Below are positions 41,029-49,910 of a stretch of 64,000 bases of DNA, in pieces. A program made the translations under genes and the position numbers. The number at the start of each line of letters is the position of its first letter. The first letter of the stretch is position 1. The stretch covers positions 1-64,000 of the forward strand of contig JAYFNU010000003.1 of assembly GCA_034933305.1 (NCBI GenBank), read 5' to 3'. This DNA comes from JAYFNU01 sp034933305 (lineage in GTDB: Bacteria > Bacillota > Clostridia > Oscillospirales > Ruminococcaceae). Under the pieces are notes generated by a model. The model worked only from the letters and a program-made list of their open reading frames with translations. It was not told where the DNA came from and ran no database searches.

Positions 41029-42657
41029 TTGAAGCTCACTTTTTTAGGCGCGGCGCATGAAGTCACAGGCTCCTGCACGCTGCTCGAGGCGTGCGGAAAA
41101 CGCATTCTTGTCGATTGCGGCATGGAGCAGGGCGCCGATATTTACGAAAACCGCGATCTCCCCGTCAAGCCGGACGAGATCGACTGCGTGCTGCTCACGC
41201 ATGCTCACCTCGACCATGCGGGCCGCCTGCCGACGCTGACGAAGAACGGCTACGGCGGCAGCATCTATGCGACGGAAGCGACCGTCCGCCTGTGCGACAT
41301 CATGCTGCGCGATTCCGCCCATATCCAGGAGCAGGAGGCCGAGTGGCGCAACCGCAAGGCGCAGCGCGCCGGCGAGGCGCCCTGCGAGCCCGTCTATACG
41401 GTCGCGGACGTCGCGGCGATGATGCCGCATTTCGTCAGCTGCCGCTACGAACAGGTCTATCCGCTTTTCGACGGCGTCAGCATCCGCTTCTTCGACGCCG
41501 GCCATCTGCTGGGCTCGGCGAGCATCGAACTGACCATCACCGAGAACGGCGAGACCCGCATCCTGCTGTTTTCCGGCGACGTCGGCAACACGAACCGCCC
41601 GCTGGTGCGCGATCCGCAGAAGCCGACGCGCGCTGATTTCGTCGTCATCGAGTCGACCTACGGCGACCGCCTGCACGCCGAGCGCCGCGATTACGAGGCG
41701 CAGTTCGCCGCGATCCTGAAGGACACGTTCGAGCGCGGCGGCAATCTCGTCATCCCCGCGTTCGCCGTCGGCCGCACGCAGGAGATGCTCTATCTCATCC
41801 ACGGCATCAAGCAGAAAAATCTCGTGCCCGGCCACGCCGATTTCCCCGTCTGGCTCGACAGCCCGCTGGCCATCGAGGCGACGGAGATCTACGCGACGGG
41901 TCTCAACGATTACTACGACGACGACATGCGCGCGCTGCTCGCGCAGGGCATCAATCCGCTCAAATTCAACGATCTGCATCTCGCCGTGACGACCGACGAG
42001 TCGAAGGCCATCAACAGCGACCCGACCCCGAAGGTCATCATTTCCGCGAGCGGCATGTGCGAGGCGGGCCGCATCCGGCACCACCTCAAGCACAATCTCT
42101 GGCGCAAGGACAGCACGGTGATGTTTGTCGGCTTCCAGGCGGCCGGCACGCTCGGCCGCCTGCTGCTCGACGGCGAAAAGAGCGTGCGGCTCTTCTCCGA
42201 GCGCATCGAGGTCAACGCCAAGATCGAGCAGATGGACGGCATCAGCGGCCATGCCGACCGCGACATGCTGCTCGGCTGGCTCGGCAATATCCAGAAAAAG
42301 CCGCAGCGCGTCTTCGTCAACCACGGCGAGGACAAGGTCTGCGACATCTTCGCGGGCGAGGTCCGCGACAAGCTCGGCATGGAGGCGGTCGCGCCCTACA
42401 GCGGCGGCAGCTACGATCTGCTGACGGGCGAATGCCTCGACGAGGGGAACAAGGTGCCGCTCGAAAAGCCCGAGGCGGCGTCCGGCGCCGAGAGCGGCGC
42501 AGCGGCGCAGGAGAATTCGCCGTTCTATCGCCGCCTCTCGGCCGCGGGGGAGCGCCTCGCCGACGTCGTCCGCAAAAACGCCGGTCTCGCGAACGCCGAA
42601 AGCCAGAAGTTCGAGAACGAGATCGCGCAGCTGTGCGACCGCTGGGACCGCGCCTGA
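41029..42657 (+). CDS. MBL-fold beta-CASP RNA-processing-type hydrolase
   Basis: The 542-residue protein starts KLTFLGAAHEVTGSC and has the zinc motif LTHAHLDHAG, the LFSGDVGN Asp motif, the EATEIYATG beta-CASP region, the ISASGMCEAGR loop and the terminal ISGHADR His. This is the CPSF73/YSH1-like bacterial branch of beta-CASP hydrolases, thought to act on RNA. The last ~80 residues are an acidic, Ala-rich tail. TTG 41029 is the start, nine bases after GAGG. It has its own promoter and terminator. Confidence 0.9.
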   Translation: MKLTFLGAAHEVTGSCTLLEACGKRILVDCGMEQGADIYENRDLPVKPDEIDCVLLTHAHLDHAGRLPTLTKNGYGGSIYATEATVRLCDIMLRDSAHIQEQEAEWRNRKAQRAGEAPCEPVYTVADVAAMMPHFVSCRYEQVYPLFDGVSIRFFDAGHLLGSASIELTITENGETRILLFSGDVGNTNRPLVRDPQKPTRADFVVIESTYGDRLHAERRDYEAQFAAILKDTFERGGNLVIPAFAVGRTQEMLYLIHGIKQKNLVPGHADFPVWLDSPLAIEATEIYATGLNDYYDDDMRALLAQGINPLKFNDLHLAVTTDESKAINSDPTPKVIISASGMCEAGRIRHHLKHNLWRKDSTVMFVGFQAAGTLGRLLLDGEKSVRLFSERIEVNAKIEQMDGISGHADRDMLLGWLGNIQKKPQRVFVNHGEDKVCDIFAGEVRDKLGMEAVAPYSGGSYDLLTGECLDEGNKVPLEKPEAASGAESGAAAQENSPFYRRLSAAGERLADVVRKNAGLANAESQKFENEIAQLCDRWDRA

Positions 42658-42831
42658 AATGCGCGCCGCGCCCGCGAAGTCCGTCGAAACAAGTCGGCCG
42701 CGGCGCTTTCGGCGAATCGCACAAAGTCGGCCGCGGACAATTGTCGCGGGCGCTGAATTTCCAGAATAAGGTAAAACCGCATTGCCAAACGGCTGCGGCT
42801 GTGCTATTCTTTTAGCAGACTTCTTCCACGG

Positions 42832-42870
42832 AAAAGCCGCCCGGGCCGCGCGCGCCCGAGCGGTTTTTTC
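42832..42870 (+). terminator. Terminator after the metallo-hydrolase gene
   Basis: GC-rich stem with A-tract and T-tract arms (AAAAGCCGCCCGGGC ... GCCCGAGCGGTTTTTT). The ~300-base gap 42658-42962 otherwise holds a 13-bp direct repeat (AAGTCGGCCGCGG at 42691 and 42724) and the next promoter; I see no gene in it. Confidence 0.7.
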
Positions 42871-42884
42871 GTCGGCGTGCGGGC

Positions 42885-42914
42885 TTGACACGCGCGCGCG
42901 GCGCGTGGTAGGAT
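42885..42914 (+). promoter_or_regulatory. Promoter of the TSCPD protein gene
   Basis: TTGACA (42885-42890), 18 GC-rich bases and TAGGAT (42909-42914), about 49 bases before the start codon. Confidence 0.55.
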
Positions 42915-42962
42915 GCTGTACGTCATCAAAAAACGGCGGACGCCGCGCAAAGGGGAACACGC

Positions 42963-43217
42963 ATGGTCTACAAGAGAAAGAACAAGGGCACCTGCTCGCT
43001 GTCGACGACCGTCGAGCTGGACGGCGACGTCATCCGGAGCATCCGCTTCGAGGGCGGCTGCAACGGGAACCTCAAGGGCATCGCCAGTCTTTGTGAGGGG
43101 CAAAAGGCGCAGGACGTCATCGGGCGGCTCAAGGGCACGCGGTGCGGCATGAAGGCGACCTCGTGTCCGGATCAGCTTGCGCTCGCGCTCGAGGAAGCGC
43201 TGCGGCAGCAGAATTAG
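42963..43217 (+). CDS. TSCPD domain protein (TIGR03905 type)
   Basis: The 84-residue protein ends with the motif CGMKATSCPDQLALALEEAL and has FEGGCNGNLKGIASLCEG in the middle. These cysteines match the TSCPD domain, also found at the C-terminus of some ribonucleotide reductases. As a free-standing protein its function is unknown; metal binding through the cysteines is likely. AAAGGGGAACACGC precedes ATG 42963. Confidence 0.88.
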   Translation: MVYKRKNKGTCSLSTTVELDGDVIRSIRFEGGCNGNLKGIASLCEGQKAQDVIGRLKGTRCGMKATSCPDQLALALEEALRQQN

Positions 43218-43228
43218 AGATCGCACAC

Positions 43229-43264
43229 AGGCGGCGCGGGAGAACATCCCGCGCCGCCTTTTTT
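43229..43264 (+). terminator. Terminator after the TSCPD gene
   Basis: Thirteen-bp stem (AGGCGGCGCGGGA/TCCCGCGCCGCCT), five-base loop, then a T-run. Confidence 0.9.
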
Positions 43265-43343
43265 ATGCCGCCGTGCCGCCGCCGTGTTTATTCCGTGCGC
43301 GCCGGGCAATACTGCGTACAGATCAACGATACGGAGCGGTGAG

Positions 43344-45623
43344 ATGATGAAGGGATTCTCGAGACAATCCAACAAGGCGGTGGCGGCCGCCGTGCGCATC
43401 GCGGGCGAGCTCGGCCACATCAGCGTGGGGCCGGAGCACCTGCTCGCGGCGCTCGCCGAGCTGACCGACAGCGACGCGTGTATGATCCTGCGGCGCAATG
43501 CGAAGCAGACGCCGGATATCCGCCGGTGTCTTGCGGCGGAAGCGGGCCTCGGCGAGCGGCTGCGGCTGACGGCGGCGGACGCGTCGCCGGAGCTCTGCGC
43601 CGTTTTCGATTATGCGGGGGTGTGCGCGGCGCGCCTCGGCGACGGCTGCGTCGGCACGGAGCAGCTGCTCGCCGCCATGCTCAGCGCGGACAACCCGCTC
43701 GTTTCGCTGCTGCTTGCGAAGGCGGGCGTCGACGAGGCCGGCGTGCGGCGGGACTGCCGCGAAAGCCCGCCTGTCAAAAAGGACGCGGCGGCGCCGGAAA
43801 AGCGGCCCCGCCCGAAATCGCTGGAAAAATTCACGCAGGATCTCACGGAGCTCGCCGCGGACGGAAAGCTCGATCCCGTCGTCGGCCGGGAGCGGGAGAT
43901 CGGCCGCGTCGTCGCGGTGCTCACCCGGCGCAAGAAGAACAACGCCTGTCTCATCGGCGAACCGGGCGTCGGCAAGACCGCCGTCGCCGAGGGCATTGCC
44001 CAGCTGCTCACGGGGGACGACTGTCCCGACGGGCTGCGGGGCAGGCGGCTGCTGTCGCTCGAGCTCGCGGGCATGGTGGCGGGCACGAAATACCGCGGGG
44101 ATTTTGAGGAGCGCTTCCGCGGCGCGCTCGCCGAGATCGTGCGCATGGGGGACGTCATCGTCTTCATCGACGAGCTGCACACCGTCATGGGCGCCGGCGC
44201 GGCCGAAGGCGCGATCGACGCGTCGAATATCCTCAAGCCGCTGCTCACGAACGGGTCGCTGCAGGTCATCGGCGCGACGACGAATGCGGAATATGCGAAA
44301 TTCATCGAAAAGGACAAGGCGTTCGAGCGGCGGTTCCTTCCCGTGCGCATCGACGAGCCCGACGAAGCCCTCACGCGGCAGATGATCGAGAGCCAGCGCG
44401 GGCGCCTTGAGGAGCACCACGGCGTCGTCATCACGAAGGCGGCGGTCGACGACGCCATCCGGCTCGCGGGCCGGTATATCCATGACCGCAGCTTTCCGGA
44501 CAAGGCGATCGACCTGCTCGACGAGGCTTCCGCCCGGCGCCGCATGCTGCTGCACGGAACGCGCGGAAACTGCGAGATCGGCGCGCAGGATATCGCGGCC
44601 GTCGTCAGCGACTGGACGGGCGTGCCGGTCACGGAGGTGGACGAGGGGGAGCGCGCGCGGCTGTCGCGGCTCGAAAAGGCGATGCGCGCGCGGGTCATCG
44701 GACAGGACGCCGCCGTCGCGGCCGTCGTCGACGCCCTCAAACGCGCGCGCACGGGGCTCAAGGAGCCGAAAAAGCCGAGCGGCTGTTTTCTGTTCTGCGG
44801 CCCGTCCGGCGTCGGCAAGACGGAGGTCTGCCGCGCGCTCGCGCAGGCGCTGTTCGGGGACGAGAGCTCGCTCGTGCGCATCGACATGACGGAATACTCC
44901 GAACAGAGCGCCGTCTCCCGCCTCATCGGCGCGCCGCCCGGCTATGTCGGCCACGGCGAGGGCGGCCAGCTCACCGACGCGGTGCGCAAAAAGCCGTACA
45001 GCGTCGTGCTGTTCGACGAGGCGGAAAAGGCCTGTCCCCAGGTGTTCAATCTGCTGCTGCAGGTGATGGACGAGGGCAGGCTCACCGATGCGGTCGGGCG
45101 CGTCGTCGATTTCACCAACTGCATCATCGTGCTCACGACGAATGTCGGCGCGCGCAGCATCGCCGCCGGCAGCGGCCCGCTGGGCTTTTGCGCGGCGGGC
45201 GGTCCGGGCGCGGAGATCGGCGCCGTCGTCGGCGAACAGCTCAAGGCCGTCTTCGCGCCGGAATTTCTCAATCGCCTCGATGAGACCGTCGTCTTCGGGC
45301 GCCTCAGCCCGCAGGACGCCGAGCACATCGCGGCGCTGCAGCTCGAGCGCCTCGCCGCGCGCGCCGCCCAGCAGGGATATGCGCTGCACATCGGCAGGGA
45401 TGTCGCCGCGGCGCTCGCAAAGGCCGCGTGGTCGCCGCAGTACGGCGCGCGGCCCATCCGGCGCGAGATCGCGAAGCGCATCGAGGATCCGCTCGCCGAC
45501 CTCATCCTATCGGGCGGCGTCGCGCGCGGCGGCGCGGCGGTCATCGGCGTGCGGGAGGGCTCCGTCACCGTGCACGCCGCGCGGCGGAAAAGCGCGCGGG
45601 CGGGGGCGGAGAAGGCCTCCTGA
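43344..45623 (+). CDS. ClpA/ClpC-like AAA+ unfoldase without a middle domain
   Basis: The 759-residue protein has an N-terminal Clp_N double repeat (about 1-145) and two AAA+ modules: Walker A GEPGVGKT near 205 and GPSGVGKT near 486, Walker B VIVFIDELHTVMGAGAAEGA and VVLFDEAEKACPQ. Between LLDEASARRRMLL and IAAVVSDWTGVPVTEV only about 20 residues remain, where ClpC normally carries a ~50-residue coiled-coil M/UVR domain; it thus resembles ClpA. The loop GPLGFCAAG is a probable ClpP-binding Leu-Gly-Phe loop. The P1 loop is GMVAGTKYRGDFEER. ATG 43344 is followed at once by a second ATG. No CtsR/McsAB genes are nearby. It is a single-gene unit between terminators. Confidence 0.88.
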   Translation: MMKGFSRQSNKAVAAAVRIAGELGHISVGPEHLLAALAELTDSDACMILRRNAKQTPDIRRCLAAEAGLGERLRLTAADASPELCAVFDYAGVCAARLGDGCVGTEQLLAAMLSADNPLVSLLLAKAGVDEAGVRRDCRESPPVKKDAAAPEKRPRPKSLEKFTQDLTELAADGKLDPVVGREREIGRVVAVLTRRKKNNACLIGEPGVGKTAVAEGIAQLLTGDDCPDGLRGRRLLSLELAGMVAGTKYRGDFEERFRGALAEIVRMGDVIVFIDELHTVMGAGAAEGAIDASNILKPLLTNGSLQVIGATTNAEYAKFIEKDKAFERRFLPVRIDEPDEALTRQMIESQRGRLEEHHGVVITKAAVDDAIRLAGRYIHDRSFPDKAIDLLDEASARRRMLLHGTRGNCEIGAQDIAAVVSDWTGVPVTEVDEGERARLSRLEKAMRARVIGQDAAVAAVVDALKRARTGLKEPKKPSGCFLFCGPSGVGKTEVCRALAQALFGDESSLVRIDMTEYSEQSAVSRLIGAPPGYVGHGEGGQLTDAVRKKPYSVVLFDEAEKACPQVFNLLLQVMDEGRLTDAVGRVVDFTNCIIVLTTNVGARSIAAGSGPLGFCAAGGPGAEIGAVVGEQLKAVFAPEFLNRLDETVVFGRLSPQDAEHIAALQLERLAARAAQQGYALHIGRDVAAALAKAAWSPQYGARPIRREIAKRIEDPLADLILSGGVARGGAAVIGVREGSVTVHAARRKSARAGAEKAS

Positions 45624-45640
45624 GGCCGGCGGGAAGAAAA

Positions 45641-45670
45641 AAAGGAGAGAGGCCGCAGCCTCTCTCCTTT
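45641..45670. terminator. Bidirectional terminator between the Clp gene and the acetyltransferase gene
   Basis: Thirteen-bp stem (AAAGGAGAGAGGC/GCCTCTCTCCTTT) with a CGCA loop. The minus strand continues with a T-run, so it also ends the patatin-VIT1-acetyltransferase operon. Confidence 0.85.
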
Positions 45671-45709
45671 GTGATTGCAGGGGGATCCCGTCCGGCTTCG
45701 CCCCGCGCC

Positions 45710-46258
45710 TCACAGCATTTTGATCATCAGCAGCTCGTCATAATAGCCGCCGCCGTCGAGACGAAAACCGTGGGGGCGCCGCCCGTAGACGGAAAACCCG
45801 TTTTTTTCATATAAGCGCTGCGCCCGCATGTTCGCGTCGACGACCTCCAGCTCGATCTGTTCGCAGCCGGCCGCCCCGGCGGCGGCGCAGATGCGCCCGA
45901 GCAGCAGCGTGCCGATACCGCGCCCCCAGAAGGGCCGCAGAACGCCGATGCCGAGCTGTGCGCGGTGCAGCAGCTTGCGGCGCAGGCCGACGGCGGAAAA
46001 GCTGCAGCAGCCGGCGAGCTGCCCGTCCGCGAAGGCGCACAGCATGCCGGCGCGGGGATCCTGCCGCGCCGCTTCGAGGAACGCCTCCTCCTCTTCGCGG
46101 CCCACGGCCGCCTCATCGGGACAGCGGGTCATGAAATCCGTGTCCTGCGAAAGCTGCCGCAGGTACGCGATCATCGCGGGGGCGTCCTGCGCGCCGGGAC
46201 AGCGCAGCAGACACTGCGACCCGTCCCGCAGCGCGCATAGCTCGTCCTGCGGGATCAT
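45710..46258 (-). CDS. GNAT-family N-acetyltransferase
   Basis: The 182-residue protein has the GNAT fold: the acetyl-CoA loop lies in LGIGVLRPFWGRGIGTLLLG, followed by IELEVVDANMRAQRLYEKNGF. The substrate is unknown; the YEKNGFSVYGRRPH ending is like that of small-molecule and protein acetyltransferases alike. ATG 46258 overlaps the stop of the VIT1-type gene (ATGA), so it is the last gene of that operon. Confidence 0.85.
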   Translation of the reverse strand: MIPQDELCALRDGSQCLLRCPGAQDAPAMIAYLRQLSQDTDFMTRCPDEAAVGREEEEAFLEAARQDPRAGMLCAFADGQLAGCCSFSAVGLRRKLLHRAQLGIGVLRPFWGRGIGTLLLGRICAAAGAAGCEQIELEVVDANMRAQRLYEKNGFSVYGRRPHGFRLDGGGYYDELLMIKML

Positions 46259-47130
46259 ATGTCGATTCCCAGCAGCTGCTTTGCCAGCAGCCCGATGACG
46301 AAGGACAGCGCCGCGACGGACAGGCTGATGCCCGCCATCTCGAAGAAGCGCTTTTTAAAATCGAGATCCTTCGCGACCGAGAGATAATAGTTGAAAACGA
46401 GGATGACGAGCACGACGATGGCGAGCATCGTGAACAGCGCCGCGAGGTACTGTTCCGCCGGGAACAGGAGATAGGGCAGCACCATGAGCGCGACGGCGAT
46501 GACATACATGATGCCGGTGTAGGTCGCGGACTTGAAAGCGTCCTTTTCGCCGGCGGCCTTGGCGGACAGATACTCGGAGGACGCCATGGACAGCGTCGCG
46601 GAGATGCCCGTGATGAGGCCGGACAGCGCGATGAGCTTCGTGTTCTGCAGCGCGAGCGTGAGGCCCGCGAGCGTGCCGGTGAGCTCGACGAGCGCATCGT
46701 TGAGCCCGAGCACCATCGAACCGACATACTGCAGCCGCTCCTCGTCGAGGATGCCGAGCAGCGCGCGCTCGTGCTTGTCCTCCTCCGCGGCGATCTTTTT
46801 CGCCGCGGGGACCTCGGCCGCGATCTTTTCATAAACGCCGTTCGCCGCGTCCTCTCCGCCCTCCATGAGCTTGAGCGCGAAGGTGTAGCCGAGAACGTTC
46901 GCGAGCAGGGTCAGCCAGAAGATCTTCAGACGCTTCGGCCGGACCTCGGCGCCGGTGTAGCTTTTCCAGATGCCGCTGTGGCGCAGCTCCTCGTCGCCGA
47001 TGGCGCGCAGCGTCGCCGCGTCCTTCTCGTCCCTGACGCGCTTCGCGATGTTGTGGTAGATGCTGTACTCCGTCAGCTCGTTGCGCTGAAAGCCGAGAAG
47101 CGTTTTTTTCGTGGATTCTGAAAGTTCCAT
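46255..47130 (-). CDS. Ferritin-like domain fused to VIT1/CCC1 metal transporter
   Basis: The 291-residue protein has an N-terminal ferritin/rubrerythrin-like helical part (about 1-135) with metal-ligand patterns RNELTEYSIYH, DEELRHSGIWK and AAEEDKHERALL. It is followed by a VIT1/CCC1 transporter with VGSMVLGLNDALVELTGTLAGL and ISATLSMASSEYLSAKAAGEKDA. This fusion (as in MbfA) exports iron or manganese in bacteria and may sense metal by the ferritin part. AAAAGGAGAATT precedes ATG 47130. It lies ten bases after the patatin gene. Confidence 0.88.
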   Translation of the reverse strand: MELSESTKKTLLGFQRNELTEYSIYHNIAKRVRDEKDAATLRAIGDEELRHSGIWKSYTGAEVRPKRLKIFWLTLLANVLGYTFALKLMEGGEDAANGVYEKIAAEVPAAKKIAAEEDKHERALLGILDEERLQYVGSMVLGLNDALVELTGTLAGLTLALQNTKLIALSGLITGISATLSMASSEYLSAKAAGEKDAFKSATYTGIMYVIAVALMVLPYLLFPAEQYLAALFTMLAIVVLVILVFNYYLSVAKDLDFKKRFFEMAGISLSVAALSFVIGLLAKQLLGIDI

Positions 47131-47140
47131 AATTCTCCTT

Positions 47141-48370
47141 TTATTGCGCGAGATTGCCGAGAACGACCGCGGCGATGATGTCCCGCTTTTCCTGTTCGGT
47201 GTTGAGTTTCCGGAAGCTGATCTTCTCCGGCACCGCATCCTTTTCGAGCCGCAGCGCGCGCGCAAGGTCGCGGCTTTGCCCGCCGCCCGCGCGGCCGGCT
47301 TCGGCGCGCGCCGTGAGCTCGGCGAGCGCGTCGTCGAGTTCCCATTCGCGGTCGCTGTCGACGCCGGCGGCCTCGAGCGCCGTCTCGAGCGCCGCGATAT
47401 AGAGCTCGAAGACGCCGGGCGCATTCTTGAAGGTCGCGGCGCGCAGCATCGCCGTCAGGGGCGCCTCGACCGACGGCTTTACGAGCGCGTTCGCCGACAG
47501 ATCGTTCGCCGCCTCGATGCGGGCGAGCGCCGCGAGCGTTTGCAGCGCCCTGTGTTCAAAAGCCGTCGGATCCGCCGCGCGGATGCTGTATTCCGTGCCG
47601 TACAGCCGCCCGAAGGCCTTGAGCGTGTCGCGGTAGCCGCGGCGCATGTTGCGGTCGAGCAGCTCGCGCTCGAAGGACAGGATGCCGCCGAGCGTCGACT
47701 TCGGATAGATCAGCCGGACGAGCGGATGCCGGTCGAATTCCGAGTCCTCGAAGTCGGTGTGCAGTCCCACGGCGACGACCTCGTCCGCGCCGAGGCGCAG
47801 GGCCGTGGTGATCGGCAGATTCTCGTAGTAGCCGCCGTCGATGTAGGTCTCGCCGTCGATGTCGCACATCGGGAACGCGGGAAAGACGGACGCCGACGCG
47901 AGCACATACTGCCACAGATAGCCGGGCTTGATGTCGGCGCGGGTGATCTCGCGCGGCGCGAAGCTCGGAAAGCGAACGGTCATGAAGCCGAAATCGATGC
48001 CCGACGCGAGGATGCGGTCTTCGCTCATGATCTCGCCGAGGATCTTTTTGAAGGGCGTGACGTCGGCGCCGCGCTCGCTGAGATATTTTTTGATGAAGCC
48101 GCCGATCTGGCTGAGATTGTTCATCGCGGCGTCGATGGACGGCGCGAGCTCGAGGTCGACGTTCTCCATGATGTCCGCGGCGGTGATGCGGTCCCACAGA
48201 TCCTTTGCGAGCCCGTAATCGCGCTGGGCGTACAGCGCCGCGTTGACGGCGCCGATCGAGGTGCCCGTCGCGATGTCGAAGTCCATCCCCATTTCCCGCA
48301 GGGCCGTCCATGCGCCCATCTGATAGACGCCTCTGGAGCCGCCCCCGCCGAATACGAGCGCACGTTTCAT
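47141..48370 (-). CDS. Patatin-like phospholipase
   Basis: The 409-residue protein has the patatin oxyanion loop ALVFGGGGSRGVYQMG, the nucleophile Ser38 in GTSIGAVN and the catalytic Asp in YIDGGYYENLP. The C-terminal ~170 residues are helical and not recognised. There is no signal peptide. CCGGAGGAAC precedes ATG 48370, and a TATAAT at 48408-48413 on the minus strand may be its -10. First gene of the operon with the metal transporter and acetyltransferase. Confidence 0.9.
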   Translation of the reverse strand: MKRALVFGGGGSRGVYQMGAWTALREMGMDFDIATGTSIGAVNAALYAQRDYGLAKDLWDRITAADIMENVDLELAPSIDAAMNNLSQIGGFIKKYLSERGADVTPFKKILGEIMSEDRILASGIDFGFMTVRFPSFAPREITRADIKPGYLWQYVLASASVFPAFPMCDIDGETYIDGGYYENLPITTALRLGADEVVAVGLHTDFEDSEFDRHPLVRLIYPKSTLGGILSFERELLDRNMRRGYRDTLKAFGRLYGTEYSIRAADPTAFEHRALQTLAALARIEAANDLSANALVKPSVEAPLTAMLRAATFKNAPGVFELYIAALETALEAAGVDSDREWELDDALAELTARAEAGRAGGGQSRDLARALRLEKDAVPEKISFRKLNTEQEKRDIIAAVVLGNLAQ

Positions 48371-48458
48371 GCCTTGTTCCTCCGGTCGAAGAAAGTCATT
48401 TTTATCCATTATACAGCAAATGCGCGGAAATGGAACCGAAATAATCCGGCCTGCGCGG

Positions 48459-48487
48459 TTGCCTTGCGCGCGGGCAGGCTATATAAT
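48459..48487 (+). promoter_or_regulatory. Promoter of murD
   Basis: TTGCCT (48459-48464), 17 bases and TATAAT (48482-48487), 31 bases before the start codon. Confidence 0.65.
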
Positions 48488-48518
48488 GGGATAGATCACA
48501 AAAAACGGAGAAAACCGA

Positions 48519-49910
48519 ATGAACGAGCGCGTCAAAAATTATTATGCGTCCCTGCGGGGAAAGAAGGTCTTCTTTCTCGGCGCGGGCATCAGCCACAGAC
48601 AGCTCATCGAGACCTTCTGCGATAAGGGGGCCGCGGTGACGCTGTGCGACCGGAAGAGCTTCGGGGAGCTCGGCGCGTGGGGCGAAAAGATCCGCGCGAT
48701 GGGCGTTTCCTTTCGCCTCGGGGCGGATTATCTCAGCGGCCTCGCCGACGCCGACGTCGTCTTCCGCACGCCGGGCATCGACTACACGAAGCCCGAGATC
48801 CAGGCGGCGGTCGCCGCGGGCGTCTGCGTGACGTCCGAGATCGAGACCTTTTTCGATCTGTGCGAGGCAAAGACGATCGGCGTCACGGGCAGCGACGGCA
48901 AGACGACGACGACCACCCTCATCGCGAAATTTCTCGAGGCGGCGGGATACACCGTCCACCTCGGCGGCAATATCGGCGCGCCGCTGCTGCCCCGCATCGA
49001 ACAGGTCGAACGGGATCACATCGCGGTCGTCGAGCTGTCGAGCTTCCAGCTCATTTCGATGCGCACCAGCCCCGACATCGCGGTCGTGACAAACCTCGCC
49101 CCCAATCATCTCGACCACCACAAGGACATGCGGGAGTACATCGACGCGAAGCGCAATATCCTTCTCCATCAGAAGCCGGACGGCGTCGCCGTGCTCAACG
49201 CCGAGAACGACATCACGCGCGGCATGGCGGCGGACGTGCGCGGCGAGCTGCGCTGGTTCAGCCGCTGCAGCCCCGTCGACAACGGCGCGTTCATGGATGC
49301 GGACAAAAACCTCATCCGCGTGGAGAACGGCCGGCAGACGGTCGTCATGAACCTGCGGGACATCAAGCTGCGCGGCGAGCACAACAAGGAGAACGTGACG
49401 ACGGCGGTCGCCGCCGCGAAGGGGCTCGTCCCCGACGGGATCCTCCGGGAGGTCGCCGCGTCCTTCCCGGGCGTCGAGCACCGCATCGAGCTCGTGCGCG
49501 AAAAGGACGGCGTGCAGTGGTACAACGATTCCATCGGCACCTCGCCGACGCGCACCATCGCAGGCCTTCGCTCGTTCGACGAGAAGCTCATCCTCCTCGC
49601 CGGCGGCTATGATAAAAAGATCTCCTACGCGCCGCTCGCGCCCGAGATCCTGCGCCATGTGAAGCGGCTGTTTCTGTGCGGGCCGACCGGCCCCGTCATC
49701 CGCCGCGAGGTGGAAGCGCTGCCGGCGTATGCGCGCAGCGGCCTCGTCATGACCGACGTGCCGGATCTGCCCGCGGCCGTCGCGGCGGCCGCGAAAGCCG
49801 CGCGGGCGGGGGATGTCGTGCTGTTGTCGCCCGCTTCGGCGATCTTCGATGCCTACCCGAATTTTGAAGCGAGGGGAATCCATTTCAAGGAGCTGGTAAA
49901 CAGTCTATGA
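48519..49910 (+). CDS. murD: UDP-N-acetylmuramoyl-L-alanine--D-glutamate ligase
   Basis: MurD adds D-glutamate to the peptidoglycan precursor in the cytoplasm. The 463-residue product has a Rossmann start KVFFLGAGISHRQLIETF, the ATP loop GVTGSDGKTTTTTL near residue 124, HLGGNIGAPLL, and NLAPNHLDHH. The C-terminal domain has FPGVEHRIELV and YNDSIGTSPTRTIAGL. This is the usual MurD layout rather than MurC, E or F. It is not in a dcw cluster here. ATG 48519 follows ACGGAG. The next gene overlaps its stop. Confidence 0.93.
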   Translation: MNERVKNYYASLRGKKVFFLGAGISHRQLIETFCDKGAAVTLCDRKSFGELGAWGEKIRAMGVSFRLGADYLSGLADADVVFRTPGIDYTKPEIQAAVAAGVCVTSEIETFFDLCEAKTIGVTGSDGKTTTTTLIAKFLEAAGYTVHLGGNIGAPLLPRIEQVERDHIAVVELSSFQLISMRTSPDIAVVTNLAPNHLDHHKDMREYIDAKRNILLHQKPDGVAVLNAENDITRGMAADVRGELRWFSRCSPVDNGAFMDADKNLIRVENGRQTVVMNLRDIKLRGEHNKENVTTAVAAAKGLVPDGILREVAASFPGVEHRIELVREKDGVQWYNDSIGTSPTRTIAGLRSFDEKLILLAGGYDKKISYAPLAPEILRHVKRLFLCGPTGPVIRREVEALPAYARSGLVMTDVPDLPAAVAAAAKAARAGDVVLLSPASAIFDAYPNFEARGIHFKELVNSL

